From positions 29,137,708-29,201,707 of the forward strand of contig LR990039.1 of the NCBI GenBank assembly GCA_905147135.1: a DNA stretch of 64,000 nt, read 5' to 3'. Under the pieces are notes generated by a model. That model saw only the letters and a program-made list of their open reading frames with translations. It was not told the origin of the DNA and did no database searches. Both the position numbers and the translations under genes were made by a program. Positions 33,591 through 44,070 of this stretch are shown piece after piece. Source of the DNA: Blastobasis lacticolella (lineage: Eukaryota; Arthropoda; Insecta; Lepidoptera; Blastobasidae). Every line of letters begins with the position of its first letter. Within the stretch, counting starts at the first letter, position 1.

Positions 33591-34080
33591 CCATGATTTC
33601 ACCCTTAGAGCGACGCCTCAATCCGTACCTGTCGCACTACGACATCTCTACTGAAGATGATACCAATAACGGAATCAACAAATCCACTTACGGACCTCCA
33701 TGTCCGGACAATCGTAACTCCCCCCACCTCCTTGCCTTTTCAAACTTTATTGGCAGTCCATCTTATTCAGCTCAGGCCTTTCGGCGTAAATATATCAGCT
33801 TTATAGTGTCCCGCGAATGTGTAAAAGGTCCTTTGAAAGGGATATTTGACTGAGTTTCAAATAAATTGTGGAAGATTGGATTTAAGGAGCATAAATAACT
33901 AGGCATATGTAAAATAGCAGTAGTAACATTGATTTTAAAAGATTAAAGTCGTACCTTTTTCTTTGACGCTACTCATGAGCGCAAAGACAAGTATATTTAA
34001 GTTTATAGGTACATATTATACCTAGTACCTACTCACATTCACACTCACGCCCGTATCCGATAGAGGTAGGGTTTCGGTTT
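33591..34080. other. No recognisable feature
   Basis: A frame of 86 codons at 33593-33853 has no motif that I recognise. Confidence 0.35.
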
Positions 34081-35260
34081 GTGTTTTTTTTTTGTAATGT
34101 TATACGGCAGACAAATAGGCGGGCCACCTAATGGAAAATGGTCACCGCCGCCTATACCAGTTGCGTGAGACCATTGACCAGAATAAATTCGTGGGCGGAT
34201 CTCCCAGCAGGGTTGGTAGGACAGCTTGAGCCTAGCCACTCAGTGTGGTGACCATTAAAGTCTCCTAAGACTACCAACTCAGCAGAAGGACACCGCTCAA
34301 GAACTTTGTCGGTAGAATGTGCTCGAAAAACCGATTTGTCTCACCTACGGCGTGACGGTTGTTGTATAGGCATGCGTAGACACGGAATGAACCTCCCTGT
34401 TCCACGCACACCCACAAAACAGATTCGTCACTTTGTTCAATGGCGAGACGCCGACAGCAGATATCACCTCTGACGAATAAACACACACCAACGCGAGGAA
34501 GAAACCTGTATTCGAACTTGTACCCAGGATAGTGGAAATACGAAGTGTCGGCCGGAGGTGATATCTGTGTTTCAGTCAGGAAAAGTAAGGCGGGCTTCGC
34601 CGTCTCAAGGTGGTGATGTACGGCGTTGAGGTTAAAGTGGAGGCCCCTGATGTTGCACATATCCACTCGAAGTGTGGAAAGGGGTGCCGCTGAAAAATCC
34701 TTACTCTTTTTTTACGTTTTGCCATTGGTATTTTTACAGGGGTGAAAAAGGAGTGCTGTAACATTGGTATCCGGTAGGGCAAAGATGTTTTGCTACAGGA
34801 CGCTGCTAAGGGATGGGTTGTGTGAAAAGCTGGCACGGAGGTCGGAAGGGCCCCCGATCCCCCCCGAAGATACGGGTCCACTCCGGTCTCCTACCCCGGC
34901 ACGACAGGCATCCCCAGGATTTTTCGCGCAGTTGGCGGGAGTGCCTCCCGGGCCGGAGGTTAAACGTCATGCCCGGGTTCGGGCTCCTACTAACTGGCGG
35001 GCGGCCAGCAACGAGCCGTTTTATCGGGTCTCCCTGGCCCCCGCACCAACCTGTCACACAAAACTGGGACCCACAGAGTACCAACATTACAACACTCGGA
35101 CGAGGGGGAATGGCTCACGGAGTACTCTGGCGGAACACAGCCTTATCTCCATGGGTGGTCGCTAGCCATGCGGGCAGAGGCCCTACCCCCAAGCAATTTC
35201 GGCTGCACTCTTTGCACCACCCGGGGGTCACGTGTAGGATCTCTAGGGTATAAGCCTACG
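34081..35260 (-). mobile_element. Internally deleted Jockey-like LINE (5' region + endonuclease + 3' tail)
   Basis: Read on the reverse strand, the element starts in GC-rich sequence (about 35260-34690), continues into an endonuclease domain (34666-34155), and then jumps directly to the common LINE tail ('gcggtgaccattttccatta' and ggtggcccgcc) with a T run in plus (A run in element sense) at 34085-34096. The whole reverse transcriptase is missing. This links the widespread tail family to a Jockey-type element. The exact 5' end and TSD are not resolved. Confidence 0.75.
34155..34666 (-). pseudogene. Apurinic-endonuclease-like domain of a Jockey-type LINE (broken)
   Basis: Reads ICNIRG-type start (MCNIRGLHFNLNAVHHHLE), then the family motif LLFLTETQI (catalytic Glu), GYKFEYRFLPRVGVCLFVR, and VLWVCVEQGGSFRVYACLY. 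After one frameshift it continues VLGDFNGHHTEWLGSSCP (the GDFN motif) and NPAGRSAHEFILVNGLTQLV. The final catalytic SDH-type segment is missing because the deletion begins there. In an intact element this enzyme nicks target DNA for reverse transcription. This copy cannot. Confidence 0.85.
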
Positions 35261-35414
35261 GACGTGGTGCAGCAGATGGATGTAATGTATATGATCCAAA
35301 TGCATTATCAGTAATATGCCTGTGAGGCGTGCAGACAAAAAGCCCTGTTTCCACTAATGTGGACTAAGGAGAACTAGGGATTAGTCCTGCAGTGTTAGGT
35401 AACCGTCTAACTAC

Positions 35415-35537
35415 GGCGCGGATTATATCAAGCGTCGGCGACGCAGGTTGCGTTATGCTGTCAACTTAAAATTGTATGAATTTCTAATGCGCGCCCCGAC
35501 GCAGGTTGCGTCGGTAACGCTTGATACAATCCGCGCC
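35415..35537. mobile_element. MITE-like inverted-repeat element, 123 bp
   Basis: The ends ggcgcggattatatcaagcg (35415-35434) and cgcttgatacaatccgcgcc (35518-35537) pair at 19 of 20 positions. Each arm also contains gacgcaggttgcgt in direct orientation (near 35440 and 35499). No clear TSD. Confidence 0.78.
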
Positions 35538-37371
35538 TATGAGTTAAGAGCTCATTAAGACTATACGTATAACTGTGTTGCGCGTAAAGCCGGACAATAA
35601 AAGGTATTTTAAAATAATTTCTCTATCTTGTTCTATTGCGTTTGAGTTTGTCATTTGTATCACTTAACTAGTGAGAGCTGGTAGCGGCACAGCTGTAACG
35701 ATATTTTACAACCGGTTTTTAACGAAAACGGCGGGCGTGGTCTGTTGAAAAGATAAAAAGGCAAATTTTGATGAAACAAGTTCAGGAGACGTAAAAAGTT
35801 ACCAAACGGGCAGGTCCTGAGTGCGGTGGGGGTGCGCGGGCGCGGGGTGCGGGGCGCGGCCAGCGTGACATCTTCGTCGTACAAAAATATCCGCCGCCCG
35901 CTAATTTGGGCTCCTAACTCCATAAGGTGCCAGACATTTGTCCTTTGACGGCCAAATTTAAATGGAAACGAGTTAAACGCTCACCCCCAATTTAGATTAA
36001 AATTAACTTTAATTAAAATCTAACGTTCCGTTTATTGTCTGTCTTGTTTCAGGAACAACCGACGTTGAAATTATTTGAGGAACAGAATTATAAGTTCGTG
36101 TTGATTGAAACTGTGCGCCCATTGTTCCCGGTGTACGTTTATACACGTTGAAAACGGAATTTTGACGAGGGGATAAATCGGCAGGATTTTGGTTTATGAA
36201 GGCGCGGTCGGACGCGTGATGTGCTGAGAAACACAATGTAGAACTGAGAAACCGCGTGCAATAATTTTCACAGCTGAAAAAAGAACGTTTAGAGAAAGGG
36301 TTCCTCTGATAGGCCATGGGGAATGAACGAAATGAAATCTCACGTCGGGTTGCACGCAAGTGCGAGGATAAGTGATATGGAACGCCCAGATTGTTTCGCA
36401 CCACCGTCGTCGGCTACGCGAATAAGAACATTATTTTCTTTACCAAAGCAATTCCTGTAAAGAAAGTGTGCGTCGGTGAAAAAATTCATCCCAGCAGGAT
36501 TTAATCTTGTTGCTCATGGCGTTAACACTCACTTCGACATAATCACGCGTTTAAGACAAAACAAAATGGAATTGCCGCACTTTGTCCTGAAATTGTTCGG
36601 AGACACGGCAGGATATTTCACAACACTTTCTGTCTATTAAATTTAAGTGAGCGCCGTCGAATAAATAACTGTGGAAGGCTCCGGCGTACGGGGGTTAAAT
36701 AAAAACGCGCACTTCAAAATCCTCGGCATTTGTCAGAGGCCGGGGTTACCATTACGTTTTATAGTGTCATTTGTAACCGCGTTGCAGGAACACTTGGTAT
36801 TATTTTATGCCTACTTGGGACCGGGTGGTGGGATATTGTTTTTAAGAGCACGAAACTGCACGGGTTTACAACAACGTCGCCGTCGCCTTATTTTATCACG
36901 TGACATAACGCGCCGGGCCCGAGACGCTTTCTGGAGTTTACCTTTCGAATTGGAGGCGACATTCGTCGGGAATTTGGGGTAATTCGCACAGACGGTTTAA
37001 CAAGCTTTATGTTCCTATTAGACGTAGGGGAGACCGGGGAGAGTTGAAACACTTTTTGCATTTTGCTGGTCTTTGATAAAAATCTATAAACATAAATCGT
37101 TTATGTTTGTATCAATCGGGAGAACATTACTTAAACTTTTAAATTACTTGCAAATAAAGTATAAATACAATACTCACTACAGCGTTACCTCGGTACTTAT
37201 ATTGTACCGAGCTCGTAGAAATCATAAATAAATTCATAAAAAATTATAAAAATCCCCTATAATTATGCATAATGGATAATTATGATTGCAATCCTCCATA
37301 CAAAACCAAAACAATGTTGAAATAAAGAAGAAAAACACAAGCCGTATGAGTGCTATGATTTCAATAGTTCG
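35538..37371. other. Unrecognised stretch, partly GC-rich
   Basis: A G/C-rich tract at 35815-35870 (gcgggcgcggggtgc type) is open on the reverse strand (35660-35923). Another reverse frame of 131 codons spans 36009-36404, and a forward frame 36671-36982. No domain is recognised in any of them. The region lacks the repeat families seen elsewhere, so it may be unique host DNA. Confidence 0.4.
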
Positions 37372-37635
37372 TTATTTCATCATCACAGCCCATAATAGTC
37401 CACTGCAGGACTTTGGGCCACTCCCACAAAAGGGGAGGTTATTGCCATAATCTCCACGCTTGGCAGGCGGGTTGGAGATCGCAGTGTTGCAAACATAACA
37501 ATGGAAAACGCTGCTGCCCATTTTCCTGTTTACGGAGACTCTAGATCTTTTGTCTCTAAACATTAGTCGCCGTATACGACACCCACGGGTGTAAGGGGTT
37601 GGTGCTATTCTACTCTACCGGACACCACACGGCAT
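37372..37635 (-). mobile_element. SINE-like family 2, near full length, reverse
   Basis: Begins 'catcatcacagcccataata' and ends 'ccggacaccacacggc', the mirror of 62893-63150. The reverse-strand peptide here (NTAISNPPAKRGDYGNNLPF) recurs at 62867-63172 only because both are copies of this repeat. Confidence 0.8.
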
Positions 37636-38416
37636 AGTTCGTTATTTGGCTTTCGGAAAATATAAAATCATAACGAAAATACAGCGTTTTTACAAACAAA
37701 GGCATAAATTTTGCTTTTCATGATTTTAATGACGACGTTCCCACAACGCCCCTACCGCGGATCTTAAATAATGGGTGCATAATGAGGGACCTGCATATGG
37801 CTGAAAACGAACTTGGAATCTCGCTAACAGTTATAAGTTCCGCGTAACCAACGTTACTTCAAACCACCTTTGTTTCAAAACGCCTCATTCTCCCCTATTT
37901 CGGTGAAGTAAATCCGAAGAACAAGTTTTAAGAGAGAAAATTTCTAAACTGTCTCGTTTTTGCTTTGAAACACCTCAGCTCAACAAGGTAAGTTACTAGA
38001 TTCTCGACCGATTAAAATATCAAATTTATGTAAACTTGCAAAGAATAGAAGAGGAGCTAAGTTTCCCGAGCGGGCCGCGTCTCCGAAGGAGTTTAGTTTA
38101 CAACGCACCTCTGGGCTCAGAACTTAATTGAATATCGCCGCCTCGCCTTTGTCTTTGCGATACAAGTTTGGCGAATTAATTAAAAACTTGCAATGATTCC
38201 CGCATCCTGTTGCACGTGGAGAGTAGGTGTAATAGCAAGTTTTGTTTATACGTTCTAGCATTGTTCTCCTTATTTCACGAGCCTCGTAAAATGTCGAAGG
38301 GTCTCAGAATGATAAACGCCCAGAGACATATGTATTTGTATAAATATTTACCTTGTCCGTGCGATCTTGTTATCTTTGGTCCTTTCATTGGCATTTTGTC
38401 TGCTTTTATTAAAATG
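37636..38416. other. No recognisable feature
   Basis: AT-rich. A forward frame at 38210-38434 has no motif that I recognise. Confidence 0.35.
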
Positions 38417-38522
38417 AACAAAACTAGACTGTGATTTTAAGCCACAGTTCTAAGCATAATTTATCGTTAGGCACTAGAGTCACTACTCTATCTGTGCCTT
38501 AAAATCACAGTCCAGTTTTGTT
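38417..38522. mobile_element. Hairpin element, 106 bp, 30-bp arms
   Basis: The left arm aacaaaactagactgtgatt...(38417-38446) and right arm (38493-38522) pair at about 28 of 30 positions, including ctgtgattttaag with its complement. The loop is 46 bases. MITE-like or a long hairpin precursor. No TSD identified. Confidence 0.75.
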
Positions 38523-39261
38523 TTGTGTTGTTTTAATTTAGTTTCATAGTTTAATTTAGTCTAGTCGTGTTGTGTTGTTGTATTTTTTGTTTCAAGGTTT
38601 ATCGTTTATGGGAACTCAATCAATGGGCACCTCTTCTACTGGCAATTTTTTTTACGACGTGTTGGTGTCACTTTGTTATACATCGGCAAAAGTCTAGCGG
38701 AAGCAATAACATAAGAAGAAGAAACAGTTTAAAAAGTTGGAATTCGAAAGTTGAATAATAAGGCCTATCTAGTATTTATTTTAGCACATCACCAACATCG
38801 CCACCTAGACGTCCAACCCGGTTGAGCTCTCGCGTGCGATGGCCCGGAGTCCCTTAGGGGTACACCGAGTGTCACAAGCTACAAGTCAATACATCTGTTT
38901 CGCCTCTTCCACATTCATACATCATCTCATGCATTTACGCAGCTTGAGGTTGATTAATTTCATTTTCCTACACAATTCTCGAGTACCTAAAGCAATAGAA
39001 AACAATAGTTTATTATTGTACAAATATTCTTGTGCTAGCAATCCAACGTAATGTATTTATTATGGGATACGATGTTTATATGTCTGTTAACTTGGAAAGT
39101 ATATACTCATAGCTCGCGTGGCTCCAGACGAAAAGATTTATCACGATGTTTTTCGAGAAAGACCGACCCTTTCGCTATTTACGTCACTTCTGAATTATAA
39201 GCTGCCTCCATACTTCTAACAAGCACTATGTCGGTAGGATAGGATGTAGAGGTGCGTATTA
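38523..39261. other. Mostly unrecognised; SINE tail fragment at 38818-38852
   Basis: 'ccggttgagctctcgcgtgc' followed by gatggcccggagtcc matches the reverse-strand tail of SINE family 1. The rest has no recognisable feature. Confidence 0.4.
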
Positions 39262-39519
39262 AAAATAATGCAAATTTTATATGCTCGGACAAATTCACAC
39301 AGCACCATCTAGCCCCAAAGTAAACAAAGTTTGTGTTATAGGTGTTAAATAACTGATAAACTACTTTTTTTTAAAACCTGCTTATTATACGAGTACATAC
39401 AGACCTGTAACAGGAATTAAAATTGATAATTTCAATTTCTGCTCGGGAATCGAACCCGGGACCTCTGCGTGGCGAAAGGCATGTTAACCAACTTAATCAC
39501 GCAGGTCGTCAATTATACG
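39262..39519 (-). mobile_element. tRNA-derived SINE (family 3), reverse
   Basis: On the reverse strand the head reads gacctgcgtgattaagttgg then ggtcccgggttcgattcccg (B box). The body then contains complement of 'aaagtaaacaaagtttgtgt' and 'caccatctagcccc'. A second copy with the same head-body order is at 56100-56333. The cloverleaf is imperfect, so this is not a tRNA gene. Confidence 0.7.
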
Positions 39520-39715
39520 TAGTCAACGTCGAGTATACTGTCAAATATCGCGGTACTCGGACCTGCCGCCACTGTGTTGTATGTATCTGTATATTTGTAT
39601 CATTTCCGTATTAGTGTTAATCGATCTCGGAATTGACGATAATTGCTTATACATAGGTACACGCTTTGTACTCGTTGGACACGCTTTGTAGCTAGATATA
39701 CGAAGATCGATAAGC

Positions 39716-39927
39716 CTCTGTCTAAAAAGTCTAGCAACTTGGGAAATTACAAGGTTGATTGAAAGCAACAAGTAAGTGAGCAACACTGATTGAATAATGA
39801 AGACGCCCTTCTTGTAGCAACTATCTTGTATATGGACGGACAGTCTTCATTATTGAATCACTATTGCTTACTTGTGGATTTCAATCAATCTAAGAACTTC
39901 CCAAGTCGCTTGACTTTTTAGACAGAG
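39716..39927. mobile_element. Foldback element, 212 bp, with ~88-bp arms
   Basis: The left arm (39716-39804) starts ctctgtctaaaaagtc and ends ttgaataatgaagac. The right arm (39842-39927) is its inverted copy at about 85% identity, with small indels. The spacer is 37 bases. Transcription would give a long double-stranded hairpin. Confidence 0.85.
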
Positions 39928-41422
39928 TCTACTTATGAAAAGAATCAATCAATAATCCTTACCCACAGTTTCCGTAAAAGACTTCAGGAAGTTAGTCACG
40001 ATAATAATATTATGACTTTAGCGTATAGCTGAGGTTTACATGATACGATCTTTCGTATGCTCTCGTATTCTCGTTTCGTATTCGATTCTTATAAATGATG
40101 AATGTATCAAATAACAAATTGAAAATAGGAATGAATATTTTAAGAGCTAGAATCGATTCATGTTGTTGTGCCAACACCATGGAATTGACGTACAAATTGC
40201 TTGTTTTTATTTTTCCATGACAAATTGAGATAAGCTCTGTTTTCCATTTCATTGGTTAAGCTGATGGCCGATAGCAAAAAGATTGGAAAGTTCATGAAAA
40301 CCTTCGTGGTTGGAAGACCTTCATGGCTGAGTTAATTTTTTTAGATAGGTTAACACTCTTGCTTCTATTTTGCAAGAACCTCAAAAATATTCGCGTAAGA
40401 GTATGTGCGACACATCTAGAAAAACGCGGTACAGTTCGCCGAACGATCCAACATGTAGCTATCTTAGGGTAAAAAGTATTCGCATCGTCACGCGGGCCTG
40501 AACACCCAAAGATTTGATCGCAGCCCGACCGGCGCGTCACGGTGGGTAGTGACAGTATCTACATGGCTTTATGTGCCGGGTAGCAAACAGTCGAGTGCAA
40601 ACTGCTCGTATCGCACGGTAGTAAACACGCACCCGAAATTCATCCGGAGAAATTCACGACCCTCTTGGCCCCGTATTTGCGTGAACATCCCCATATTTAC
40701 GTAAATATATCGTCGATTAGTTCCATCCTTATTGCGGGGGCTTAATGGAAGATTTTTTTCTGGCCGCCATTATCCTTGATCAAACATTGGGAACGCGGCT
40801 GCGGCCGTCTATAGGGGCGGGCGCGGAAACTGTCGTTCCAGGGTAATTGGATTATTGTATTACATCCTGGAGCCCGGATCGCTCTGCTGTTTTCTCCGAA
40901 CTGTCCGACAATAGCCCGGCCGGGGACGTGACTTCCATTCCAAGTAAGCCCGGTCCGTTTTAGAATAGTTATAGATTAGGTAAGGTCGCGTCTTCGTCCG
41001 TGCAACCTTCGGTAGGAATGCTTTAATAATGAACGACTAGTATTTTGCCAATAGGGGAAGTCTGCGGAAATGTTTGGTATCGCCAACTAAGGTTTTCCGT
41101 GAGTTAAGGGTTTACGGGCAAAAGTAACTAGGTCACTTACATAAACGACGATATTTTATAATCTAGATAGTTTCGTGGTACTAAAACGTTATTACGCCCT
41201 TTTTACTTCATGAAATTCCCTTCAATGTTCCATTAACTTCACGCGAATAAAATAGTTGTCACTTAGTGTTGCTCCCGGATGACATAGAAACTTGACAGAC
41301 AGCCAACAAGATCAACTCACAACATAAACAATGACAGGAACGCCATAACCTGCAGACTTAACTAGCGCATACTCTACCGATAACTTAACGAACTAGACTG
41401 CAAACGTTGCGCTACTTTTGAT
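39928..41422. other. Unrecognised stretch
   Basis: No known family. The sequence at 40790-40960 is GC-rich (ggcgggcgcgg, ccggccgggg) without an open frame that I can interpret. Confidence 0.4.
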
Positions 41423-41613
41423 GAATCGCTCGCCTCGATTCGGACGGTTTTAAATATTTATTATCGGCATTAAATATTCATTATTTTTTCAATCACATTG
41501 GCCAAAACGAATGAATACGGTTCAAAAATATGGAAAATCAACATCAAGCATCCAAATATCGAATTTTAAATGCCGTAAATCAAAATCGAAAATGGAATCG
41601 AGGCGAGCGATTC
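41423..41613. mobile_element. Foldback element, 191 bp, exact 19-bp ends
   Basis: The ends gaatcgctcgcctcgattc (41423-41441) and gaatcgaggcgagcgattc (41595-41613) are perfect inverted repeats. Weaker pairing continues inward (aaatatt/cggcatt and complement). Related to 19054-19250. Confidence 0.82.
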
Positions 41614-41870
41614 AAAAATAGCGCCGCTGTACCGAGCGCGATCTCGATAAGCACGGATACGAGTTCCGTTTTAAGGGTTGCCACAAATCATAAACACTTT
41701 TATGTAACCTAAATGTCTACCGCGGGGTTTTACGTGTACGGGGGGGAGGGGGCACTTAGCAAAACAAATGTTTATTAACGTGGCTCGCTTAGCGTTATCT
41801 CGTGCGTGCGATTGCCAGCGCGAGTTCGCGAGCCCGTGGGGTGGAACGGCGTCGCGGGCGTGACTTGCAA

Positions 41871-42068
41871 ATGGATGGACGTATTCAACTTACATATCTT
41901 GCTCGGCAGGCAAATGAGAAAGTCTTACATGGCACTGATAGGGACAGGGCTGAGACGCGTCTAGATGGGCGAGACGTTCGCGTTGTTGCTGGGGCGTTTG
42001 CGTGTGTAAGAGTTGATAGTATTGAATTATTAGGAAAGGATTTAAGAAGCCGTAACGTAGAACCCATT
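41871..42068 (+). other. Candidate host exon (weak)
   Basis: An ATG at 41871 opens 66 codons, beginning MDGRIQLTYLARQANEKVLH, that end in phase at a strong donor-like site, att|gtaagt (42068/42069). The upstream 100 bp are CpG-rich. I recognise no domain, and a repeat begins 40 bp downstream. It could be chance. Confidence 0.2.
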
Positions 42069-42104
42069 GTAAGTATCATCAACAGCCCAAAAAATAACCT
42101 GAGT

Positions 42105-42365
42105 TGTGTCTTTCAATTCTTCAATAATGGTTATATGGTGGTTGGTTATCCGGCTTTTTCTCTGAAACCGACTTCAATGAAACCAAGCTAACAACCATGT
42201 CATTTAAACTGTCTTTCAAATAGAAATACCGCATCCAAATCGGTCCATCCGTTAGAGGGTTGCGTGCGATACCACAGACAGATACACAAAACCACAGATA
42301 CACAGATACAGACGTCAAACTTATAACTCTAGTCAAATATCTTTTTCGTCGGGGTTTAAAAATCG
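42105..42365 (-). mobile_element. Interspersed repeat with '(cagata)n' and 'cgtcggggtttaaa' end
   Basis: Contains 'ccgacttcaatgaaacc', 'atccaaatcggtccatccgt', a degenerate cacaga/cagata tract, and 'gacgtcaaacttataactct' followed by 'ttcgtcggggtttaaaaa'. I recognise this order of blocks as a common lepidopteran interspersed repeat. Class not certain. Confidence 0.55.
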
Positions 42366-42572
42366 AAGGATCTGATTGAAAAATTATGTAGACAAAAAAT
42401 GCATAAGCACCATTCAAGAAATGGGAGCAGATGCTCTTGTAATACGATCGAATAAATATACAAGAATTGTTTAACAAGTCACGAGTTTCTTTAGGATATT
42501 ACCTGAATACATATGGGTCGACGATTATTCGATACGAATACGATATTTATTTTACTAAAAAGACATATCGGC

Positions 42573-42680
42573 GATAATGTCTCGGTTGTACTCTCGCACA
42601 CAAGGGCCCGAGCCAGCCTTGACCATGATCCAGGATTTGGAAGATCAGATAATTAAAGTGGAACGACTACGATCGATCGT
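42573..42680 (-). mobile_element. SINE family 1, tail-end fragment, reverse
   Basis: 'gtctcggttgtactctcgca' and 'ccatgatccaggatttggaa' match the tail. Homology fades into cgatcgatcg-type sequence. Confidence 0.7.
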
Positions 42681-43224
42681 TACGATGATGACGTGCTCAC
42701 AGGCTCTAACAATCCGAATCTTCATAACATCTTTCCATACAAGCAATGCCGTAGGTACAAATATATTTACCAAGAAAATTAGGTAGGCTTATTTCCCACT
42801 GACATCCGTAATGTAACATGACTGGGGAAATAACGTGTATTTTCCTTAGCCCATTCCTTCGCAGCGAGACATCGAGTCTAGATTTTCTAAAACGCCTACT
42901 GGGTTTAAAACGCTATTGAAATGGCTTACAAAGAGTATGCTATCGAATATGCGAAGCATTTCTCTGAAAACACGAAGGCAGTTTATAGAACGGTATCTTT
43001 ACGTTTCCTGAAATTATATAGTAGTATTAACTGCGAATGCAATGCGAATGCAATACCGACTGGAAATGGTTTTTATGCAAATTGTTTCAAAGAATTGATA
43101 ATAACGTTAACGTTATTACGTACCGAGTGTGAGCAAGTAGGTAGGTTTTAAATTGCCCAAGGAGGCATACGGTTCATTGTGTATTATGCATTGTATATTA
43201 TGTATTCCTGGCTACTTGTTTTAA
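42681..43224. other. No recognisable feature
   Basis: Contains a 20-bp palindrome around 43099-43118 (taataacgttaacgttatta). A 76-codon ATG frame (42921-43151) has no recognisable motif. Confidence 0.35.
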
Positions 43225-43400
43225 TACTTGTTAGTGCAGTCAACTCTGCTCTTTTATCTTTCTTCTACTTTATGTAAAGGTACCCTGAAACAGATCGCTT
43301 GTAGCGATAAGGCCAACATTGCTTAAATGTTTCTTACGATTTTTAACTGTGCTGTATCGTGTTTTTTTATGAGCAATGAAGTGTTTATCTATATATCTAT
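43225..43400 (+). mobile_element. LINE 3' UTR fragment ('cgctt..agcgataaggcc' family)
   Basis: 'acagatcgcttgtagcgata' with aggcc, then 'gagcaatgaagtgttt', matches the fuller copy at 59111-59245. This is the 3' end of a Jockey-like LINE that normally finishes with caataaag and (taaa)n. Confidence 0.6.
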
Positions 43401-43494
43401 CATACGGTCAGATATTCCATCTGTTTCCAGGGTTTCAGCAACAGAGTACCACTAACCCCATTCATAGACGGTTGTCATAAGAAACTAGGTACTG

Positions 43495-43560
43495 TCAATA
43501 TTGCGATCTCCAACCCGCCCACCTTGCGTGGGGATCGCGGCAGTACCCTCCAGTCCTGTT
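43495..43560 (+). mobile_element. SINE-like family 2 fragment
   Basis: 'ttgcgatctccaacccgccc' and 'ccttgcgtggggatcgcgg' match the interior of family 2. Confidence 0.5.
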
Positions 43561-43697
43561 ATAAATTATTAACCTGTTGATTGGCTTGTTAACGACACGT
43601 ATGGGAATCAGAGCGAAGCCGTTCACACAGGATCGGGTCACCTTTATTTATCTTCAAAGAACTAGCGCATTAATACATTTTTAACATGATTTTATGT

Positions 43698-44052
43698 GTG
43701 TCATCTTGGCGTTAATGTCCCGGTTGTGCTCTCGCGCACGAGGGCCCGGGGTCCGCCTTGACCATGATCCAGGATTTGGCAGGTCAGGTAATTACAGTGG
43801 AGCGACTGCCATCTGACCTCCATGACCCTGCTACCAGGGGAACCTGACTAGATTGGATCATGGTTACATATCCAGTCGCCTGAATGTGCAGGTTTCATCA
43901 CGATGTTTTCCCTCACCGTAAGAGCATCGGTTAGTATTCAACTAATGTATGTAACTCAGAAAACAGTCATTGGTACATGGCCGGAGCGGGATTCGAACCC
44001 AGGACCTCTGGCTTACGAGTCGTATACTATAACCGCTCGGCCACCGACGCTC
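43698..44052 (-). mobile_element. Full-length tRNA-derived SINE (family 1), 355 bp, with 18-bp TSD
   Basis: The TSD tttaacatgattttatgt flanks the element exactly (43680-43697, 44053-44070). On the reverse strand the head reads gagcgtcggtggccgagcgg (A box), then gaggtcctgggttcgaatcc (B box). A unique body follows, and then a tail in which 'aaggcggaccccgggccctc' and 'gagcacaaccgggacatta' lead to the end at acgccaagatgac. The tail aligns with the end of the RTE-type LINE at 55562-55732. RNA polymerase III would transcribe it from the internal promoter; LINE proteins would copy it. Confidence 0.95.
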
Positions 44053-44070
44053 TTTAACATGATTTTATGT

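Noticed and set aside
37372..37563. Apparent conserved protein shared with 62867-63172 (NTAISNPPAKRGDYGNNLPF)
   Set aside because: Both are copies of the same SINE-like family 2 repeat; the shared peptide reflects DNA homology, not a gene.
39440..39515. Possible tRNA gene on the reverse strand
   Set aside because: The cloverleaf does not close properly, and the same head plus body recurs at 56100-56333, so it is a SINE.
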